This document shows, one piece after another, positions 1 to 11,226 of a stretch of DNA of 64,000 bases. The stretch covers positions 4,464,001 to 4,528,000 of the forward strand of contig NC_060027.1 of assembly GCF_021134715.1 (NCBI RefSeq). The letters are read 5' to 3'. How positions within the stretch are numbered: the stretch's first letter is position 1; each line of letters begins with the position of its first letter. The notes under the pieces are model-generated. The model worked only from the letters and a program-made list of their open reading frames with translations. It had not been told where the DNA came from and did not search any database. Source of the stretch: Daphnia pulex. Taxonomy: Eukaryota > Arthropoda > Branchiopoda > Diplostraca > Daphniidae. The position numbers were made by a program, and so were the translations under genes.

Positions 1-189
1 CATTATCGGTGTAATGAACCACGTGCTTTAAACTCGAGACAAGACGATCTCTCGGCAGGTCTGATGGCACTTGAACTTGTTACCTTGAAATCTATGAGGG
101 TACTTATAAAATGTAAAGCAATAACAAAACAAAGTAGAATAGCCGATGAATCTGGACCAAATTTGGACCTGCAGCTTCAGCTTCACTGA
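1..189 (+). CDS. Possible 3' end of an upstream gene, cut by the window edge
   Basis: An open frame runs from base 1 to a TGA at 187-189 (62 codons). It reads HYRCNEPRALNSRQDDL at the start and LDLQLQLH at the end. I do not recognise the protein. A GT that could be a splice donor lies inside it at 100-101, so the true coding part may end earlier. No clear poly(A) signal follows. The only support is openness from the very edge and an ordinary amino-acid mix; it could be chance. Confidence 0.25.
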   Translation, partial: HYRCNEPRALNSRQDDLSAGLMALELVTLKSMRVLIKCKAITKQSRIADESGPNLDLQLQLH

Positions 190-605
190 CACATCTCATT
201 CCTTGTTTTAATTCGGACTTTCAGTTTCATATAAATTGGTTGGATTTGGAAGTAGTCAACCTTTTAAAACAGATTGGATTAGGCAACATTTAAAAATAAC
301 CCTATTGCAAATTGAGGATTTAAAACATTTATGTATTCAAGGTTCAATTAATCTAATTTGTTGTATTTCGTAGTCTTTTTTTCTTCATTTCATATTTTTA
401 GCCATTGCCACCCACCACCACTAGAGGGGTGTAGTGTAGAAGCAAATTAAGGAGTGGCGAGAAGTGAATATGTAACAGACGAGCCGCTCCAAGTTCCGCT
501 CAAAAACATCTGTGGGTTTTGACAGAAAAGCAATCCAATACCAATAGTGACGTGGAAGTTGACGTTGAAGACCGGTCTATTTTAACATAAAATTTGCTAT
601 TTAAA

Positions 606-3600
606 ATGATGGGAATGAAACGTGATAAAAAAGATGAAGAAGACGGTATGTTGTTTTATTTTATTTTGTTCACTGAATGGTTAATGTTAAACTTTCAAGA
701 ACATGATTGATCAGTATGTTCAGTATGGTGAAAATGTGTGTGGTTGTGGTAAAATTTGTTATAAATTATTTGACATAATTTAACTTCTCTTATTTTAGTC
801 TAGTCTAGTCTAACCAGTCTTATTTTTACAGCGAGTGGAGGCAATCCATTTCACAATGTAGAGAAAACTGCCGTTCTTCAAGAAGCTAGAATCTTTAATG
901 AAACACCAGTAAAGGCACGAAGATGTACTCATGTTTTGACCAAGATCCTTTATCTTATTAATCAGGTAAGAATATCAATCTTTATTGTGTGGATGAAGCT
1001 TTTTTAAAAATTAATCGATATTTATAGGGTGAAGTCCTTGGAACAACTGAAGCTACTGAGGCCTTCTTTGCCATGACCAAGCTTTTCCAATGCAAAGATG
1101 TTGTTTTGCGTCGGATGGTGTATCTTGGCATCAAGGAGCTGGCAACTATTGCTGCAGATGTTATTATTGTCACTTCTAGTTTGACCAAAGATATGACAGG
1201 AAAAGAAGATACTTATCGTGCACCAGCGATTCGTGCTTTAACAGCCATTACTGATGTAAGTCACGAAGAAGAAATCTCACTGTTATATAATAAATTGAAT
1301 AATTTCTGTCTAGAACACATCATTGCAAGCCATTGAACGATACATGAAACAAGCAATTGTTGATAAATCTCCTGCTGTGAGCAGTGCAGCGCTAGTGAGC
1401 AGTCTGCACCTGTTCAAAACAGCACCTGATGTCGTTAAGCGCTGGGTGAATGAAGCACAAGAAGCACTGAATTCTGACAAGTAATATTTTGCTATTATTC
1501 CAGATTTGTTAAGTTACTCAATAATTCTTTATGCTTTTTCAGTGTTATGGTTCAGTACCATGGATTGGGTCTACTCTATCAAATCCGTAAGACCGATCGC
1601 TTAGGTGTTACGAAACTAGTGGCTAAGCTTACAAAAATGCCGCTCAAGTCACCTTATGCAGCTTGCCATTTGGTAACTTTTGTTTTGTCTCTTTGTGTAT
1701 TTTATGTATTTATTATTCCAAGAGTATAATGCAATATCTTGTGGCCTTGATGACAGATCCGTATGGTTTGTAAACTTATTGAAGAAGAAGAAAGTGCTGG
1801 TGGAGAGGTGACATCGCTAATGGATTACCTTGAATCGTGTCTTCGCCACAAGTCTGAAATGGTGATCTACGAGGCCGCTCACGCGATTGTAAACCTTCGT
1901 CGAACTGGACCTCGCGAATTGGCTCCTGCTATCGCCGTGTTGCAGCTTTTCTGCTCCTCACCTAAGCCTGCCTTACGCTTTGCTGCCGTTCGGACCCTAT
2001 CAAATGTAGGTATAGATTTATTTGTGCCTGAAAAAGCCATTCTAATAATATTTTGTAGGTGGCAATGACGCACCCCGCTGCTGTGACTGCTTGCAATTTG
2101 GATTTGGAGAATCTTATTACGGATTCAAATCGTTCAATTGCCACTCTCGCCATCACAACTTTGTTGAAGACTGGAGGAGAAGCCTCGGTTGATCGGCTCA
2201 TGAAACAGATTGCCTCTTTTGTCTCAGAAATCTCGGATGAATTTAAGGTTTGTCTCGATTTATTTTAAAAATGTTTCATATCTCCTATTCTATAATTTAA
2301 AAAATTTGAATAGGTGGTGGTCGTTGAAGCTATTCGATCGCTGGGATTGAAATATCCGCGCAAGCACAGTACACTGATGAGCTTCCTGTCAGGAATGCTT
2401 CGTGATGAGGGTGGACTTGAGTACAAAGCTTCAATTGCTGACACTATCATTGCTATCGTAGAAGACAATCCGGATGCCAAGGAGGCTGGATTGACCCATT
2501 TGTGCGAATTCATCGAAGATTGCGAGCACACAAGTCTAGCCGTACGCATTCTACACTTACTTGGTCGAGAAGGTCCACGCACTAAACAGCCTTCGAAATA
2601 TATTCGATTCATCTACAATCGCGTCATCCTGGAAAATGCTGCTGTTCGAGCAGCTGCTGTGTCAGCTCTGTCACATTTTGGTGCGACTTGCGAAGATCTG
2701 TTGCCTAACATTTTAGTACTACTTCAACGAAGCCAAATGGACACCGATGATGAAGTGCGCGATCGAGCTACTTACTTCTATTCTGTCCTTTCCCGTAAAC
2801 AAGCGGCTCTTAACAGCCAGTATATTTTGGAAGGACTTCAGGTATTATCTATTGATTTATTTATTTTTTCTTTGTGAAAATTGAAAGTTTAATCGTTATT
2901 TGTTTTTAGGCCTCTCTTGTAACACTTGAAAAAGCTTTGTTGAACTATGTTCATCAACCAACTGATGCACCATTTGACCTCAAATCGGTCCCGCTTGCGC
3001 CGGTTGTCGAAGAACGACTTGTAGCTCCTACTGGACAAATGGATGGCGCAGGTTCGCGTGCGGCTCCGGCTAGTGTCACGGCTCCGACGGCTACCCGTCT
3101 TCCAGCAACTGCCACTCGTCAAGATGTTTACATTGAGAAGCTTAGCGCCATTCCCCAATTTGCTTCTTTCGGTCCATTGTTTAAGAGCTCTGCTCCTGCT
3201 GAATTGACTGAGTCTGAAACCGAGTATGTGGTGCGCTGCGTGAAGCATACTTATGCTCAACATATGGTTTTGCAGGTAGATTTTCAGTTACAACGATGCT
3301 TTTTAGTTTGAATAAGTAGCTTACAAAATCTTCTTTATCCTGAATAGTTTGACTGCACAAACACTCTGAGTGATCAGCTGCTGGAAAACGTGAATGTCGC
3401 TGTTGAGGCACCGGAAGGATTTGATATTCTCTTATCCATTCCGTGTCAAAAATTGGAGTACAGTGTCTTGGGAACTTGCTACGTTGCTTTATCTCTTCCA
3501 GAATCAGTGCTCTCCAGTACAGGTATTTGTCATTTCATAGACTGAAAGAAATATGAATGCAAAACATTCAATTATTAAATATGCCTGCAGGAACTTGTAG

Positions 3601-4190
3601 TGCCACGCTAAAATTTACCGTCAAGGATTGTGACCCGACTACGGGTCTACCTGATTCAGATGACGGCTATGAGGATGACTATGTGGTAAGCAATTGAATC
3701 TCATAAAAATTATGTCGGCTCCTCCACTGATCCTCTGACTTCTTTAGCTTGAAGATGTTGAGATAGGAGTATCCGACCATATTCAACGATCGGCTAAAGC
3801 CTCATTTGGCACTGCATGGGAGGAGATGGGTTCTATGAACGAGTTGCAAGAAACCTTTTCGTTACCTGCTATTCGTACCCTGGATGAAGCAGTTCGTAAC
3901 ATCATATCTTTCCTTGGCTTGCAGCCTTGTGAATGGTCGGACAAAGTACCAGAAGGGAAAAGTGCCCATTCCCTCCTACTTTCAGGTAGACAATAATTGC
4001 ATTTTTAGTTTGACATAAATATTATATAATTTTATTTAATGTCGCTGTCGCAGGAGTTTTTCGGGGTGGATACGAAGTATTGGTGAGATCCAAATTGGCC
4101 CTTTCACCTGAAGGAGGGGTTACCATGCAGTTGTCTGTTCGTTCTGGCGACGCAGAAGTTTCTGAGTTGGTCGCTTCCGCTGTTGGTTAA
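606..4190 (+). CDS. COPG1: Coatomer subunit gamma (COPI coat), multi-exon
   Basis: Gamma subunit of the COPI vesicle coat, which drives retrograde Golgi-to-ER and intra-Golgi traffic. The start [13 protein letters not shown] is joined by an intron at about 641-831 to [20 protein letters not shown], the conserved N-terminus of the family. Exons then encode the adaptin-like HEAT solenoid ([27 protein letters not shown] and onward), a Pro/Ala/Thr-rich hinge (about 2980-3130) and the C-terminal appendage ([35 protein letters not shown]). The last residues are [11 protein letters not shown] before TAA. About ten short introns were recognised by GT-AG ends and frame continuity. Two AATAAA signals follow at 4251 and 4263. 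The gene looks whole. The product is very likely; exact splice borders are read by eye. Confidence 0.95.
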
Positions 4191-4250
4191 TTAATACTTC
4201 CCCTTTTTGGGCATTTATACGTTATCCGTTTGTTCCACTATTATGTACGG

Positions 4251-4268
4251 AATAAATTGGTCAATAAA
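4251..4268 (+). promoter_or_regulatory. Poly(A) signals of COPG1
   Basis: AATAAA occurs twice, at 4251-4256 and 4263-4268, 61-78 bases after the COPG1 stop and before the transposon boundary at 4388. The COPG1 transcript can therefore end without using element sequence. Confidence 0.6.
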
Positions 4269-4387
4269 ATACAATTTAGCATAAAACGAACTTCACTTAA
4301 TACTATTTATTTACAAAAAAAAAAAAAAGATTTGGTTTCATCATTTCTATTGCGAGTCGACTGACTCGATGTTGACTCGATGAAACG

Positions 4388-4560
4388 GTAGGGCGACCGT
4401 AGAACTCCAAATACAGAAGGACTCCACCGACAATAGAACCCCAATATTTTAAATAATTTTTAAAAATTTCTTTGTATGCGACAGTAGAACTCCAAAGATA
4501 TAAGAACACCTTTTTTAAATATTATTAAAATTACCCTACAATGGAACTCCAGTGCCCGAC
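4388..4560 (+). repeat. Left terminal inverted repeat with reiterated GAACTCC motif
   Basis: The motif (A/G)GAACTCCA or a close variant recurs near 4401, 4420, 4434, 4484 and 4543. The first three are mirrored at the right end (13905-13840, - strand) with the same spacing, ending in a shared block reading CCCC(A/G)ATATTTTAAATAAT. Reiterated short motifs next to the tip are common transposase-binding arrangements, but binding here is inference. Confidence 0.55.
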
Positions 4561-4649
4561 ACCGACAGTACCTATCCGCCTTATTTTTGAAAAAAAACCC
4601 GCAATTGCGATCCGTGCCGGCCATCTCGTGGCAGTCATCGAAAATTGAT

Positions 4650-5285
4650 GTCTGATTTGGACCTCTTAAAAGAATGGCGAACACGTTGCGACTTGCAAGT
4701 GTGTGTCTGTCTGTGTCAGATTGTCAGTTGTCGCGTAACATACGATACGCTAACTAACATCAACAATTTGTGCCGTAATACCAATGAATACATAGGTAAA
4801 CTCGAGTGATTTCGTCTGTAACTTGTAGGTGATGTTCTATTCCGTGTATATATTGAATAACCTTAATGTTTTTCATCAACTTACAGGAGGAAACGTGAAA
4901 GTCGTAGGGCCTACAGGCTACAGCCTACCATCAACAATTTTGTTCAAAATCACTGTATTCTGCTGAATATGCCATCGAAATTATACAGGTAACAATCAAC
5001 CCTAGCTTTATATTGCTGAAACATATATTCTTCTCATTTTTTATTAGGATTCATCACAATTATCTGCTGTTTGTATTGGACTTGCTCGATCACCAACCCT
5101 GGCATGTACCAAGCTCTCATCTTCTAGAGTACCTTGGGTAACTAATCATCACTGATCAGTGGTTTCATGTGTAAGTTCACTTGTCTTTATTGCAGTCTAA
5201 TATGTATTTAAAGTATTGATCTGCGCTTACACCTATCAAATGTTTAAGAGGCAATTCCGTTGTAATACTGACAACTATTTAATGA
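4650..5285 (+). repeat. Arm repeat, copy 1 (left)
   Basis: About 630 bases including GGCGAACACGTTGCGACTTG, ACTCGAGTGATTTCGTCTGT and TTACAGGAGGAAACGTGAAA. The same sequence recurs at 9615-10280 (same strand) and 12660-13420 (opposite strand). It lacks a long ORF. Copy 1 is the most diverged in its second half. Confidence 0.8.
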
Positions 5286-5327
5286 GAACAACAACAACAA
5301 CAACTATTGACCGGAAGACGTCCATCC

Positions 5328-5735
5328 AGGAGTCCATCCGATTTTGGCAATTGGAGCGACGGACTGGCAAAGACCCACCCCGAGATGATCGTTGTCTTGA
5401 GCACTCCGCCCAACACCAACTTTATCCCTGCCATTGGGCGTCTTATTCCTCACGTCGGAGCGGCTCCGTTCCTCACGCCGTCTGCCCCCACGTCATCTTC
5501 TCTCTGCAGCCCATCGCTGCAGTTAACCGCAACAAGTTACTTTCTGCTGTTCTCCGCCTGATCCTCAATGCCACTGAGACCACCGAGATCCGTATCGCCG
5601 CCGTCTCCACATGTTCCACGTAAGTCCCAATCCAATCGAATCATAATAACATTAGTACATTGTTTTACTATCAACTACGCCGATTCCAAGCAATCCTTGC
5701 ATGAAGCCTATTTGAACGTCGCTCGTGATGCTGTA
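5328..5735 (+). pseudogene. Vitellogenin-like gene fragment, frames broken
   Basis: Three frames carry successive blocks that look like the lipoprotein N-terminal (LPD_N) region of a vitellogenin: SDFGNWSDGLAKTHPE then FIPAIGRLIPHVGAAPF in one frame, SLQPIAAVNRNKLLSAVLRL and LILNATETTEIRIAAVST in a second, and MFHVSPNPI in a third just after. A later piece, DSKQSLHEAYLNVARDAVRA at about 5680-5735, resembles the following helix pair. Vitellogenin is the egg-yolk lipid carrier. At least two frame changes lie inside the homologous run, and the rest of a ~2000-residue gene is absent, so this is a dead captured piece. The assignment rests on remembered family features (N-x-T-E-x-x-E-[IV]-R-I-A-A motif) and needs a search. 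Confidence 0.5.
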
Positions 5736-5739
5736 AGAG

Positions 5740-6459
5740 CTCTGTTTTTACACCCGTTTCTCATTGTGTTCGCATTTAACGGATAAATGCATCAAAACCT
5801 GACTGGTATCTTTAAGTATTTAAGTCCTTTAAGTCCTTTAAGTCATCCTGTTCTCACCACTCGAAATGGCTCTCCATCTCTGGTTTCCGATTTTGACTTT
5901 CGATTAGCAGAAGAGCTACTACGAAATGTAAATGGAACAAGAAGAAATATGCGGACATTTTTTTTTTTCGCGGCTATGCGTCGCGAAGAAAGGAATTGTA
6001 GTATTTGCTTCTAAATCGGATATTTTTAAAGCTAACCAGGCCTCACCAAGCATTTAGTTGTTGAGAAGTAGTTTTGATAGAGTGTTGGATTAAGTTCAAA
6101 AATAATTCACGTTTGTTGTCTTTTTCTGGTCCCTCCTCCGTTTTCCCTCAATTAAGACCCAAATTTAAGTAACTTGATCCATCCTGTGATTCACGGTGCT
6201 TATAGCTTTGAATGCAATCAGTAGTTTCCCAGAAAAAGGAATGGGGGAAGGGTGTTTCATGTTGGAATTTACCCCTCTCACAAAAAAAAAAGGTTCAGAG
6301 TGGCTCGGTTATATGTTATTCTGCGATATCGAAAACTAACAGATAAACTTTCTTAAATTGTATTTTCATATTAGGTATCTGATTTAGGTAGTCAAGGAAT
6401 ATTCAATTATAAAATGTGTAAAAGAACTAAGTTGAAAGGAATTGTGTTTTAGTGTAAAT
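5740..6459. other. Element interior without recognised content
   Basis: Contains a short AGTCCTTTA triple repeat near 5820-5845, a T9 run and an A10 run, and small ORFs of no recognisable family. I see nothing further here. Confidence 0.5.
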
Positions 6460-6507
6460 GAGATCAAATTGATAAAAAGCACTAGCTTAAAAAATTAGGT
6501 ACTTACA

Positions 6508-6592
6508 GACGCCGATGGGTTAGTGGATAAGGCATCGGCGTCGGCGTTTATCAGGATCTGGTCGCCAGGGTGGCTGATACTGGTTGGAACTC
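6508..6592 (+). repeat. tRNA-Arg-like head of tandem unit 1 (pol III A and B box)
   Basis: A perfect 10-base-pair hairpin, GACGCCGATG at 6508-6517 pairing with CATCGGCGTC at 6533-6542, encloses an A-box-like GGGTTAGTGGATAAGG. A B-box-like GGTTGGAACTC follows at 6582. The AATGGATAAGGCATCGGC-type order is that of tRNA-Arg D arms (from memory). It lacks a 3' acceptor strand, so it is not a functional tRNA. Confidence 0.55.
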
Positions 6593-7176
6593 ACGGTGAC
6601 GGCTTCAGGGGGGGTTGGCGGTTAAAAGCGGGATCGAACTGCTACTTGGCAACCTTCGGCATAAGAAACTCGATCCGTTGCATGCAGATTGTTCCTCAGA
6701 CCCAATTCGATAACGTTTTGTTAGAATTTTCAATATTTCCTTTCGTTTTGAATAAAGACGGCAAAAATGGGATGCGTCGTCACCTAAGAATCATGTCAGT
6801 GGTTCAAAACTTTGCACATGCAAAACTTTTTTCCAACACAGATTTCCATTTTGCTGTTTAAATCGATTACTTTTCCGCTTAGGATATGAAAAACATTATG
6901 TTGTAATTGTTTCAGAAAGTAGAAACTCATTTTGACGCGAGAAAAGATAGCTACTGAAAGCTACACCAAGCTACACAGTACACACGACACAAGCCCTTCC
7001 AATTAATTAATCAATCGCGCTCATTATGGATTTTAAGTTTTTAACTTAATCAGCGCATTATTAAAATGCGTAAAATAATTTCGATTTTCAAATCAAGGCT
7101 TGGGGGAAAGTTGTATAATTGAGATAAAATTGAAAGAAAGAAAGACTAGCTTAAAAAAATTAGTAGTAGTAGTATA

Positions 7177-7259
7177 GACGCCGATGGGTTAGTGGATAAG
7201 GCATCGGCGTCGGCGTTCTTTGATTTGGTCGCCAGGGTGGCTGTTACTGGTTGGAACTC
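7177..7259 (+). repeat. tRNA-Arg-like head of tandem unit 2
   Basis: Same hairpin as unit 1 with identical stem strands (7177-7186 and 7202-7211); B-box-like GGTTGGAACTC at 7249-7259. A short TAG triplet run (TAGTAGTAGTAG) precedes it at about 7161. Confidence 0.55.
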
Positions 7260-7831
7260 ACGGTGCGAAGGCTTCAGGGGGGGTTGAAAGTTAAAAGTGG
7301 GTTGGAGCTGCTACTTGGCAACCTTCGGCATAAGAAACCCGATCCGTTGTATGCAGATTGTTCCATACTTAGACCAAATCCGACAACGTTTTGTTAAAAT
7401 TTTCAATGTTTCCTTTTGTTTTGAATAAAAGGCGACAAATGCGGGATACGTCGTCATATAACAATCAAAGTCAGCGGTTCAAAACTTAAAATATGAAAAA
7501 AAAAATTTTTAACTCAGATTTCTATTTTGCAATTTATTTTAGATTTCTTTCCTGTTTAAGATTCGAAAAAAACGTTGTTGTAATTGTTTCGTATCGTAGA
7601 TCCTCATTATGGTGCGAGGGAATATAGTTGCTGAAGCTACCCAATAGCCCTAATCGCGCAATAGCACAATTCCAATTAATTAATCAAGTTCGTCGTAATT
7701 TCAAGTTTAATTTATTTAGCGCATTTTAAGAATTCGTTGAATAATTTCGATTTTTTAAATGAAGGCTTAAGTAAAATAATATGATTGAGATAAAGTTTTT
7801 AAAATACTAGCTTCAAAAATAAGATAACTTT

Positions 7832-7915
7832 GGGCGCCGATAGCCTAATGGTTAAGGCGTCGGCGCCTACGTTGTCGGATCTGGTCGCCAGGGTGGCAGA
7901 TACTGGTTCGGAACT
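7832..7915 (+). repeat. tRNA-Arg-like head of tandem unit 3
   Basis: GGCGCCGATA (7832-7841) pairs with CGTCGGCGCC (7857-7866) over eight Watson-Crick pairs and one wobble. The second pair is G:C where units 1 and 2 have A:T, a compensating change. The A box TAGCCTAATGG (7840-7850) fits the pol III consensus better than in the other units, and GGTTCGGAACTC (7904-7915) resembles a B box. Confidence 0.6.
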
Positions 7916-8485
7916 CACGGTCACGGCTTTGGGAGAGGTCGGCTGCTGCTGTTAGTTTAGGATAGGGTATTAGGTTAAGGTATAGGTTAGGGGTTATAGG
8001 TCCTCATCAAAGCCTGAACCGTTGCATGCAGACTATTCCTCAACAGACCCATCCGATAACGTTTTGTTAATATTTTCAATAATTTCTTTTGTTTTGAATA
8101 AAAGATGCGAGATACGTCTTCACCTTACAATCATGTCAGTGGTTCAAAACTTTGCACATGCAAAATATTTTTTCCAACGCAGATTTCTATTTTGCCGTAT
8201 TTTTCTATTAAAATTTGATTTCTTTTCTGTTTAGGAGTTGAAACAAACATAGTTTTGATTGTTTGCTGACCTAGAAACTCATTTTGACGTGACAAAAGAT
8301 AGCTGCTGAATAGAAGCTACATCAAGATTCAAGCTACAGGCAAGCCCTTCCAATTGATCAATCACGTTTGGATTTTAAGTTTAATTTATTTAGCACATTT
8401 TTAAATTTCGTTAAATAATTTTTATTTTTTAAATTAAGACGATTAAGACTTAAAGAAAATAGTATAAAATTTGAGATAAAATTGA

Positions 8486-8944
8486 TTGAAATATTTATTT
8501 GATCAAGATTCCAATTTTTCATGTTGTTACGGCTTACTTTATTCATCAGACTTGGTCAAATATTTGTTTTTATTTGTTTGTCTCGCAATCAGTGTTGGTT
8601 CCACGTCGGGCACCCTTTCTACAAGCAGCACGATGACAAGCAGCACTTCGAGAAGTCTTTTACAAAGTTGAAAACTACTTCGGCGCAAGTAATACCAACA
8701 ACCACGTTGGTAAGCTGAGTAAAAATCAGGAAAGACGACTCGATAATATCCAGGCGTTCAATCATGACTATAATCATCAAGGGCTCAAGGCGTTGATGGC
8801 AGTAATTGAGCTAAACCAAGAAGAAGATAACCAGCCATCACATTCAAAATTTCATGATAACTTAAGTTTGATTTCAAATCATAGACCAGGTGGGGAATCA
8901 ATACTTGAGAGACTACACAAAAAAGAAATAAAAGATGGATGATG
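8486..8944 (+). pseudogene. Unrecognised ORF remnant in the element
   Basis: An ORF at 8486-8671 has a hydrophobic start (LVKYLFLFVCLAISVG) then a Ser/Thr-rich stretch, like a signal peptide. An overlapping frame open from about 8620 to a TGA at 8942-8944 reads YFGASNTNNHVGKLSKNQER early on and ends ESILERLHKKEIKDG. The composition looks protein-like, but no family is recognised and the two frames are not continuous. It may be another captured gene piece. Confidence 0.3.
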
Positions 8945-9614
8945 CCAAATGCTTGGGTTGGCCGCCCATATTCAAGTAATCGTCAATCTGATGCCCTTTG
9001 AACCAATATACGTAAGTGAAGAAGAAGCAGCAACAGCTGCCCTATCTTTAAAAGTGATCTCCAGTTTAATACAGCTGCCGAAATTGTCAGACACGGATTA
9101 CGAACTTAATTCGCCCGTTTAGTGTCACTAATTTGCCATTATTTTTTTGAACGCTTGCAAAGCATTGGACTCCAACATCCCCACAATTAACCGACACAAT
9201 TAACCGAAATTCGGACGCTATATTCTTGCCGGAAGGGACAACAGATATTCTACCGGGTAAAATTCCATTGGAACTATTTATGGCTTAAATGTATTCCCTA
9301 TTTTTATTAAAATGCCAAAATTTTTCCATTCCAGGTTCGCCATCTCTCATATCGGTCTATTACAGCGGTAATCAACACTCAAGTACAACGGCGTATACAA
9401 GATTGTTCCTCGTCCGACGGTACGTAATCGATCTGGCTTATCTCATGTTTATTCTATCTTAAATGCTACATTAAGTTTTTTTTTGTATTTTAAGACCAGT
9501 CCTTCAAAAACTGAGTTTTGAAACGTGTCAAACAGATGGCGTGTTGATTGTGTCAGTTATGGGCTTATCGCTCATGGCGGTTTGCTGTCAAAACCTAAGC
9601 TATCTTTTCTTCGA

Positions 9615-10280
9615 AAATTACCAAGGAATTCATGGGTAAATTCGAGTGATTTCGTCTGTAGCTTGTCGGTGATGTGTTCTATTCCGTGTACATGTTGGAT
9701 AACTTTATTGTTTTTCATCAACTTATAGAGGAGGAAACGTGAAAGTCGTGCAGCCTACCGTCAACTATTTTGTTCAAACTCATTGTATTCTACTGAATGT
9801 GCCATGGAAATTATACAGGTAACTAACAACACTAGCTTTATTACATGCTGAAACATGGATTCTTCTCATGTTTTATTAGGATTTACCTTAATAAATGGCT
9901 GTATATTTTGGATTTGCTAGATCACCAACCCCAGCATGGACCAATCTCTCATTCCATCCTCTAGAGAACCTTGGATAACTGATTGGTGGGCAGTCTAATA
10001 TATTTTAAAAGTATTGATCTGTACTTACGTCTATCTAATGTTTAAGAGACAATTTCGAGTGTGTACTGATAAATGTTTTATTATTCTTTTAGATCATGGA
10101 TATCAAGAACATTGATGGCACCAATTATAAACAAGGTGACTTATTTTTTTGTAATTTACAGGTTCCAAATTACAGGTTTCTAAATTGAAATTACAGACTT
10201 TATGAGAACTCGTATGTCATTTCAAGAAAAAGGACAGGATTATGCAGTCAATACGATTCATTGTTTGCTAACCGTTGGCT
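9615..10280 (+). repeat. Arm repeat, copy 2 (internal, same strand as copy 1)
   Basis: Repeats the arm sequence and extends further, with GATCATGGATATCAAGAACA and GAAAAAGGACAGGATTATGC near its end. Over 9880-10275 it is nearly identical to the - strand of 13010-12670, with only scattered differences by eye, so copies 2 and 3 form an inverted repeat around 10281-12659. Confidence 0.8.
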
Positions 10281-10793
10281 GCCACCATTGAATCTCCATT
10301 TTTACTTCCTTAAACGGGCCCTCTTGATTTGAGGTATTGTTTTCTGTTGCTTCAATTTTTTTAAATTATTGTCATCCAAAATAAATGTTCTTTCTGCTTA
10401 CAGGGTAATCCTTCGCTACTTATCGTGGACTTCATCCATTGCTGAACACCGACGAGAGCATGCAGTCATTCAAGACTGATGAATTGTGTAGTTAGCAAAA
10501 TTACAAGTGCATATGTGGGCTCCCTTCTTTTCTGTGGCCCTGTTTCCCTAACTAACCACTAACCAACGCCCGCCGGTGGTCACTCACCCGCTGTGAAACC
10601 AGGAGGAGGGGAGGGCTCTGGTCGAACGGGGACTTGGAAGGCGCATGATCCGATGAAAACTTTTGGAGGGTCATGAGTCTAACCCGGAAGCCTAGTATAA
10701 CTACATCTCCCCAGTAAAACTGGCCTCGTACTTCTCTCTTCTTCTCGGTCCAGATACTATCTCTGGGGGCCGTAGACAAAACCTACAATTGCA
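10281..10793. other. Element interior between inner arms, left part
   Basis: Contains an unrecognised 75-codon open frame on the - strand (10552-10779) in a locally GC-richer stretch. It has no domain I know and no neighbours that explain it; possibly another captured fragment, possibly chance. Confidence 0.3.
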
Positions 10794-11226
10794 TGTGCGA
10801 GTTAAAACAAAGCAACCCACTACCCAATGAAACAAAAAGCCATGGTTTATTTCTTGCGGAAATCTGCATCATTCAAGATACAAATTTTTCTAATTCAACA
10901 ACTCGCGTAGCATTTTGCATCTAGTCTATTAGTGCAAATCGCGATTCCATGTGTTTGGTAGTTAAGAAAATAGTTGTTTAAAAAACAAACAATGGGGTGT
11001 TCTGAGTAGCCAAAAAAACTCACCATTGTTTGTTTTGTAAACAACATCTTCTCAACTACCAAACACAAGGATCGCTATTTGCACCAGTAGACTAGATGCA
11101 AATTCGACAGAAGTTTTGAGTTTGAAAAATTTATAACTTGACTGACGCAGATTTCCGCAAAACTAAAACATCGCTTTTTGTCTCGTTGCCGCAGCGGTGG
11201 TGGCGGGTTGCGTTTAAACTCGTACA
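10794..11226. mobile_element. 433-base palindromic (MITE or fold-back) element
   Basis: The left half from TGTGCGAGTT (10794) mirrors the right half ending at 11226. The blocks AGCAACCC/GGGTTGC, GAAACAAAAAGC/GCTTTTTGTCTC, GCGGAAATCTGC/GCAGATTTCCGC, TGCATCTAGTCTA/TAGACTAGATGCA, TGTGTTTGGTAGTT/AACTACCAAACACA and AAACAAACAATGG/CCATTGTTTGTTT are in mirrored order, around a loop of about 30 bases near 11010. It could fold along its whole length. It has no ORF and I see no clear target-site duplication. Confidence 0.75.

Larger units (their letters stand above)
6460..8471 (+). repeat. Three tandem ~665-base units with tRNA-like heads
   Basis: Units are approximately 6460-7120, 7121-7787 and 7788-8471. 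Each begins GAGATAAA-like then ACTAGCTT, followed by a tRNA-like head, a middle with GGTCGCCAGGGTGGC, then ATTGTTCC, GATAACGTTTTGTTA, TTTTGAATAAA, GTGGTTCAAAACTT and TTCCAATTAATTAATCA blocks in the same order. Units differ by small indels; unit 3 has a different insert at 7936-8010. The head has pol III-like A and B boxes, so each unit may be a tRNA-derived SINE or a tandemly amplified tRNA-related repeat. Confidence 0.8.

Noticed and set aside
6508-6600. A functional tRNA gene
   Set aside because: Only the 5' half and a B-box-like site resemble a tRNA; there is no acceptor 3' strand or proper anticodon arm.
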